In this document: positions 5,963 through 9,452 of the stretch, piece by piece
How positions within the stretch are numbered: the stretch's first letter is position 1
Layout of the letters: every line of letters begins with the position of its first letter
Assembly: GCA_015494675.1 (NCBI GenBank)
Contig: WGAW01000067.1
Coordinates: forward strand, 1 to 9,452
From: Hydrogenimonas sp.
GTDB lineage: Bacteria; Campylobacterota; Campylobacteria; Campylobacterales; Hydrogenimonadaceae
Length of the DNA: 9,452 nucleotides
Direction of reading: 5' to 3'
Position numbers and translations under genes: made by a program
Notes under the pieces: model-generated
Seen by the model: only the letters and a program-made list of their open reading frames with translations
Database searches by the model: none
Told to the model about the DNA's origin: nothing

Positions 5963-6486
5963 TCTTCAACCTCGCTTCCGGCTTCTATGCTACCTTCGTT
6001 CACCGAAACGAAACGCCACCAGCCGTTTTCGAGCGGATAGAACGTGGTGACGTTTCTTTGAAACACCGATTTCAGAGGTGCAAGCAGCAGATAGTTGTAT
6101 ACATCCTTCGATGGCGTTACACCGTATAGAACGAGGCCGTTTCTGTCGAGTATCGCCTTGGTAAGCGTAATCTGGTCCGGCACAAGGTCGAAGAGATTCT
6201 GAATGCTCTCTTTCATAAGGGTATTGTTCGTGCTGATGGTGTCGTACTTCCGGGCAAGACGCTCGATACGCTCTATCTCGTTTTTAAACTCCGCACTCTC
6301 GCTCCTAAACGACTCCGCCTTAGCGCGCATGGAGAGGATCTCGGAGCGCATCGAGCTCTTTTTAAGAAGAATGTACGCGGTGAAGGCGAAGATCAGAAGT
6401 GCCGTCACGACCCCGAAAATCAGAATCATCCTGCTTTCGGAATCTATCTTCGCTTTTCTTTTCGGTTTAATGAAACTGTAACCCAT
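5959..6486 (-). CDS. PilN-like inner-membrane assembly protein
   Basis: A 175-aa protein with a short basic cytoplasmic tail (SFIKPKRKAK, 4-13), one TM helix (about 20-42), a coiled coil (about 43-95, rich in Glu/Arg/Ser) and a C-terminal ferredoxin-like domain. LFDLVPDQITLTKAILDRN is followed by GLVLYGVTPSKDVYNYLLL (98-135), close to the PilN pattern in which a Pro-containing strand leads to a 'G-x-x-x-S' turn and a helix. In classical systems the PilN tail carries INLLP-x-R, which docks onto PilM; that motif is absent here, with FIKPKR perhaps in its place. The ATG lies 2 nt after the upstream stop, and GGAGGAG inside the end of that gene is its ribosome binding site, so the two are translationally coupled. 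It ends overlapping the PilO-like gene. Confidence 0.75.
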   Translation of the reverse strand: MGYSFIKPKRKAKIDSESRMILIFGVVTALLIFAFTAYILLKKSSMRSEILSMRAKAESFRSESAEFKNEIERIERLARKYDTISTNNTLMKESIQNLFDLVPDQITLTKAILDRNGLVLYGVTPSKDVYNYLLLAPLKSVFQRNVTTFYPLENGWWRFVSVNEGSIEAGSEVEE

Positions 6487-6488
6487 CT

Positions 6489-7439
6489 CTACTCCTCCAG
6501 ATCCCGCGCTACAAGTTCGGCCATCACCTCTATGGGGTCGAAGGAGTGCAGGCTTGCCTGCATGAAGAGCTCATCTTCGATATATCGTACAAGATCCCCT
6601 CCAAGATCGTCCATATCGAATATAGTAACGCGTTCGATGAAGTCGTGACTGTAGCGATCGTCGTGATAGAATCGCGAAAGCGCCCCTTTCATCTCTTCGA
6701 AAAGGTTAAGATTGTACTCCAGCAGTTCGAACGCCGACTCCTCTTCACCGGAACGCTCCTCCTCCAGATCCTCTTTGAACTCTCCGAGCAGATCCGCATC
6801 GCTTATCGACTCCACCTCTTCGTCTATCATCTCCAGGTCGAAAGCCAGCTCCGCCGCTTCATCCTCACGCATCCCGGCCGCCACTTCGCTCTCGGCACCG
6901 GGAGAGACGATCAGCACCTGGGCGAACCAGAGCCTCTCTTTCGAAAATACGGCGAAATAGAGCACACCGTTTTGATGTAGCATGAAAAGCGCCGGCTTTC
7001 TGTCGAGCATCGGCATACACTTTCTATAGAGCAGTACGAAAGGCGAATAGAGAAGGTCGAACTCGATACCTTTGAACCTCTGCTCAAACCACTTCATCTC
7101 GACAAGGGAGGTGTATGCGAGCCAGCTGTCATCGACACAGAGCGTACTGACCAGTGCGGCATCTATGCCGTACTTTTCGAGCGAAGCCTTGGAACACTCG
7201 GGTATAGCACCCTGATTGGTCGTATCGAGCATGGAGCATACGTAGGTCTTCGGATAGGTCTGACGAATCTCTTCAAGCCAGTCGGTGAGCTCCGAACTAT
7301 CGGAGAGCTCTATCTCGCGTCTTTGCTCCATATCGAACTCACCATTTTCGATATAACCGAAAGCGCAATATATCTTCTCTTCGTAGACATGGAAAAGAAG
7401 AGCCGTCTTCGGCCAAAAATAGTGTCCAAGCTTGCCCAC
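6489..7439 (-). CDS. Divergent PilM/GspL-like cytoplasmic protein
   Basis: A 316-aa soluble protein with no signal peptide or TM helix, placed directly before PilN- and PilO-like genes where PilM (or the GspL cytoplasmic domain, or MshI) is expected. Residues 145-180, with KPALFMLHQNGVLYFAVFSK followed by RLWFAQVL, resemble the central PilM strands where an acidic or Gly-rich phosphate loop gives way to a 'display and response' hairpin. Residues 270-306 resemble the last PilM strand and helix. The Gly-rich nucleotide loops of actin-fold PilM are not evident. Residues 183-240 are strikingly acidic: 22 Asp/Glu in 191-240. The GTG at 7439 is preceded by AAAGGTAGAGA. A 44-nt gap upstream holds a possible promoter. 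I infer a scaffold that links the membrane pair to the motor; position weighs as much as sequence in this call. Confidence 0.6.
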   Translation of the reverse strand: MGKLGHYFWPKTALLFHVYEEKIYCAFGYIENGEFDMEQRREIELSDSSELTDWLEEIRQTYPKTYVCSMLDTTNQGAIPECSKASLEKYGIDAALVSTLCVDDSWLAYTSLVEMKWFEQRFKGIEFDLLYSPFVLLYRKCMPMLDRKPALFMLHQNGVLYFAVFSKERLWFAQVLIVSPGAESEVAAGMREDEAAELAFDLEMIDEEVESISDADLLGEFKEDLEEERSGEEESAFELLEYNLNLFEEMKGALSRFYHDDRYSHDFIERVTIFDMDDLGGDLVRYIEDELFMQASLHSFDPIEVMAELVARDLEE

Positions 7440-7472
7440 TCTCTACCTTTGGGTCGATTTAAACAACGATCT

Positions 7473-7478
7473 ATTATC
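7473..7478 (-). promoter_or_regulatory. Possible internal promoter -10 box before the PilM-like gene
   Basis: GATAAT on the minus strand in an A/T-rich 44-nt gap, the only real gap in an otherwise overlapping operon. Transcription would start near 7466, giving a leader of about 27 nt before the GTG at 7439. No convincing -35 box is visible. It could let the PilMNO-like genes be expressed separately from miaB. Confidence 0.3.
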
Positions 7479-7483
7479 TTAAA

Positions 7484-7945
7484 CTATTTTTGCTTAAACA
7501 ACGACGCATAGAGGCTCTTGAACTTGTCGTAGATCTCTTTTGCTCGCTCCACAAGCTCCCTATCGGTAAGCTTCGTCGCCGAGAGCTGCTCGTACCTGCC
7601 TATCATCACCTCGCACATCATCTTTATACGCACCTTGTCCGCCTCTCCGATCGGCGGATGGTTCGCCGTATCCTCTATCAGTTCGAGGTAGCGCTCACCC
7701 TCTCTTATGTAGTCGAGATAGCGCTTCGCCACTTCGGTCTGCGTCATGACCGTAAAGGCCATTCGGTTGTATCTGTCGAGCTCGTAAGCCTCTTTCGCTA
7801 TCTTGTAGGCTTCGTCGTAATTGCCCATGAAATATTGCCATCTCGCCTCTAACGCCTTCTCGTAGGATGGATTCGTAAACGCAAAAACAGCCATGGCGGC
7901 CAGAAGAGAGAGGGCCAAAATAGCGTAGACCATCCTAGATTGCAT
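7484..7945 (-). CDS. Small membrane-anchored TPR-like protein of unknown function
   Basis: A 153-aa protein I cannot assign to a named gene. Residues 5-23 (MVYAILALSLLAAMAVFAF) are a signal anchor or signal peptide. The rest is helical. Residues 27-67 (ALEARWQYFMGNYDEAYKIA, then KEAYELDRYNRMAF) fit one tetratricopeptide repeat with the usual W/Y, G-Y and A-Y-E-L-D positions. The remainder is charged helices ending in a basic tail. It probably sits in the periplasm, tethered to the inner membrane, where TPR proteins often help assemble pili or secretins. Its ATG overlaps the end of the acyltransferase gene by 11 nt and has AAGGATGA upstream; Met5 is a possible alternative start. A similarly placed hypothetical gene after miaB and a DUF374 gene occurs in Campylobacter, as I recall. 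Confidence 0.72.
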   Translation of the reverse strand: MQSRMVYAILALSLLAAMAVFAFTNPSYEKALEARWQYFMGNYDEAYKIAKEAYELDRYNRMAFTVMTQTEVAKRYLDYIREGERYLELIEDTANHPPIGEADKVRIKMMCEVMIGRYEQLSATKLTDRELVERAKEIYDKFKSLYASLFKQK

Positions 7946-8564
7946 GTTCGATCATCCTTTCACGAATCAGCTTTTTGGCCTCTTCCGGCCCCATATCGTC
8001 TATATATATCGGCTCGGAACAGAAAAAGTCGATAGTCCCGAAAGGGAGGGGAATAAGAAACCGGTCCCAGCTCTTCGCCTGTTTGTACTTCGAGGGTCTA
8101 TAGTTGAAAATGACGATGGGGGATCCGCTCTTTTGGGCGATAGCGACGATCCCGTCGGAGAGTGTGTGTCTCGGCCCCTTGGGGCCGTCGGGAGTTATCG
8201 CTACGTCGGTACCTTCATCCTTGATCTTCCTGATCGCCTGTATCAGAGCCTTGGCGGCACCGCGGCTCGAGGAGCCCCGTATGGCCCCTATGCCGAAATA
8301 TCTCATCGTCCTGGCGATCAGCTCGCCGTCGAAGTGCTCGCTTATCATAACGTCTACACGGCGGCCGGGGGCGACCTTTTTGTAGATGAAGGGGGCAAGC
8401 AGGAGTTCGGCGTGCCAGAAGGCCACCACCACAGGAGTGTCGGGAAGCTCCCGTTTTATGTGCCACCTCTTTCTGTTGGTGATGTACAAAAGGCGGATGA
8501 TCAAACAGCCGAGAGGAGGTATCAGAAGAAGAGAGAGTCGGCGAATCAGCCGCTTACGCAACAA
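7935..8564 (-). CDS. DUF374 lysophospholipid acyltransferase-family membrane protein
   Basis: A 209-aa protein of the DUF374 branch of the glycerophosphate/lysophospholipid acyltransferase superfamily, expected to transfer an acyl chain to a lipid on the inner membrane. A basic start and a hydrophobic helix (about 9-29) anchor it. The blocks appear in order: [14 protein letters not shown] (45-58), where His51 probably plays the catalytic part; [13 protein letters not shown] (73-85); [11 protein letters not shown] (97-107), the phosphate-binding region; and [11 protein letters not shown] (123-133), the most diagnostic block. The start is TTG at 8564 (or the next codon, also TTG): a stop codon lies immediately upstream in frame, and the next in-frame ATG falls beyond the FWH block. 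It overlaps the miaB stop by 11 nt with GGGGG upstream, so it is translated by coupling. The substrate is unknown. Confidence 0.87.
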   Translation of the reverse strand: MLRKRLIRRLSLLLIPPLGCLIIRLLYITNRKRWHIKRELPDTPVVVAFWHAELLLAPFIYKKVAPGRRVDVMISEHFDGELIARTMRYFGIGAIRGSSSRGAAKALIQAIRKIKDEGTDVAITPDGPKGPRHTLSDGIVAIAQKSGSPIVIFNYRPSKYKQAKSWDRFLIPLPFGTIDFFCSEPIYIDDMGPEEAKKLIRERMIEHAI

Positions 8565-9452
8565 CTACCCCCAAATTTGCAAGGCGGCTCGTCTCTACGA
8601 TTTTGACCGGTACTGTTCTACCAAGAAGCTCTTCACTTCCCTCTACCTGAACCAGCCAGTTGTTGTCGCTGCGTCCGGCCGCACGGCCTCCCGGTCTGAG
8701 CTCCTCGAAGTATACATCGTAGACCCTTCCAAGCCTTTCGCTCTTCATCTCGTCGAGCATCTCGTTGTGGCGCGCCTGAAGCCTCGAAAGACGCGCAGAA
8801 CCGATCTCGTCGGGCACCTGCCCTTCATAATCTACAGCCGGAGTCATAGGTCTGGGTGAGTATTTGAAACTGAAAATCTGCTCGAATCTCACCTTCTCGA
8901 CCACCTCCATAGTATCTTCGAAATCTTCGTCGCTCTCGCCCGGAAATCCCACAATTATATCCGTGCTTATCGATAGATCCGGCACCGCCTCCCTAAGCCT
9001 CGCGGCTCTCTCCAGAAACCACTCTTTGGTATAACCGCGCTTCATGCTTTTGAGTATCCGGCTCGAGCCGCTCTGAAGCGGCATATGCATCGATTTGCAG
9101 ATCTTCGGGTTTTTCGCGAACTCGTCGAGAAACTCGTCGTCCATATGGAGCGGATGCGGCGAAGTGAACCTGATACGCTCCACCTCTTCGATATCGCTGA
9201 CGGCTCTAAGCAGGTCGGTAAAGCCCATCTTCGGATGTTCGCCGCTGAAACGGCGGCCGTAGTTGTTTACGTTCTGTCCGAGCAGGAAGATCTCTTTCGC
9301 ACCGTTTTGCGCCGCCCTTCTCGCCTCCTTCAATATCAGCTCCGCGGGAATCGATATCTCCTCTCCTCGCGTATGCGGCACTATGCAGAACGTACACTGC
9401 TTGTCGCATCCGATTGAGATGTTGATATACGCTTTATAGGGGGATGTCCTGA
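8554..9452 (-). CDS. miaB: tRNA-2-methylthio-N6-dimethylallyladenosine synthase MiaB (5' part outside window)
   Basis: MiaB is a radical-SAM enzyme with two iron-sulfur clusters that methylthiolates i6A37 in tRNAs reading UNN codons. About 299 codons are present: radical-SAM and TRAM domains. The frame enters at the right edge as [20 protein letters not shown] followed by IVPHTRGEE; its CxxxCxxC and VPHTRG segment are MiaB rather than RimO features. Further family blocks are [39 protein letters not shown] and [19 protein letters not shown]. The TRAM domain runs through [20 protein letters not shown] near the C-terminus. The N-terminal UPF0004 domain and its three cysteines lie outside the window. 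An in-frame GTG at 9381 is internal and not the start. The stop overlaps the DUF374 gene, so miaB is probably near the head of this operon. Confidence 0.93.
   Translation of the reverse strand, partial: RTSPYKAYINISIGCDKQCTFCIVPHTRGEEISIPAELILKEARRAAQNGAKEIFLLGQNVNNYGRRFSGEHPKMGFTDLLRAVSDIEEVERIRFTSPHPLHMDDEFLDEFAKNPKICKSMHMPLQSGSSRILKSMKRGYTKEWFLERAARLREAVPDLSISTDIIVGFPGESDEDFEDTMEVVEKVRFEQIFSFKYSPRPMTPAVDYEGQVPDEIGSARLSRLQARHNEMLDEMKSERLGRVYDVYFEELRPGGRAAGRSDNNWLVQVEGSEELLGRTVPVKIVETSRLANLGVVVA

Noticed and set aside
5267..6040. A 257-codon open frame on the plus strand over the tilS end and the PilO-like gene.
   Set aside because: It is antisense to a protein with a clear TM helix, coiled coil and ferredoxin-like pattern and with start/stop coupling to its neighbour; the long frame is a by-product of codon bias.
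7944..8606. A 220-codon open frame on the plus strand opposite the DUF374 gene.
   Set aside because: The minus strand carries all DUF374 motifs and the operon overlaps; the plus product has no recognisable features.

Overview
The window looks like core chromosome from a member of the Campylobacterota (the former Epsilonproteobacteria) with a fairly balanced base composition, perhaps a relative of Hydrogenimonas, Nitratifractor or Sulfurovum. This rests on protein character: a short TilS with an epsilon-type AHQLDD motif, rimO overlapping tilS, and miaB followed by a DUF374 acyltransferase. ATA (Ile) and AGA/AGG (Arg) codons are also used heavily. The genus is an inference. There is no sign of a phage, insertion sequence or CRISPR array.

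Layout. (1) 1-1375, minus strand: molybdate genes. modE (regulator) lies upstream of modA (molybdate-binding protein, running off the left edge). The gap between them carries a perfect ModE operator palindrome, a terminator-like hairpin just before the modA ribosome binding site, and an unrecognised multi-hairpin element. (2) 1448-3007, minus strand: a DUF481 outer-membrane protein and an MscS-type mechanosensitive channel, 15 nt apart and probably one envelope or osmotic-stress operon. (3) 3143-5438, plus strand: rimO and tilS, overlapping by 11 nt (ribosomal protein S12 and tRNA-Ile modification). (4) 5384-9452, minus strand: a compact run miaB (5' end cut off), DUF374 acyltransferase, small TPR-like membrane protein, then PilM-, PilN- and PilO-like proteins. 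The last three look like the inner-membrane platform of a type IV pilus, type II secretion or DNA-uptake machine. The PilO-like gene runs 55 bp into the 3' end of tilS on the opposite strand.

How it works together. The molybdate locus has all visible parts of ModE feedback: a regulator with a complete molybdate site and a matching operator in front of the transporter gene. The right half joins RNA-modifying enzymes (MiaB; facing them RimO and TilS) to envelope and machine-assembly genes in one translationally coupled operon. The secretin, ATPase and pilins needed to complete the PilMNO-like machine are not in the window.

I found no clear-cut new multi-gene system. The items most worth a second look are the modE-modA intergenic region (operator, possible attenuator and leader peptide, cloverleaf-like element), the highly divergent PilM-like protein with a long acidic insert, and the antisense overlap of tilS with the PilO-like gene.
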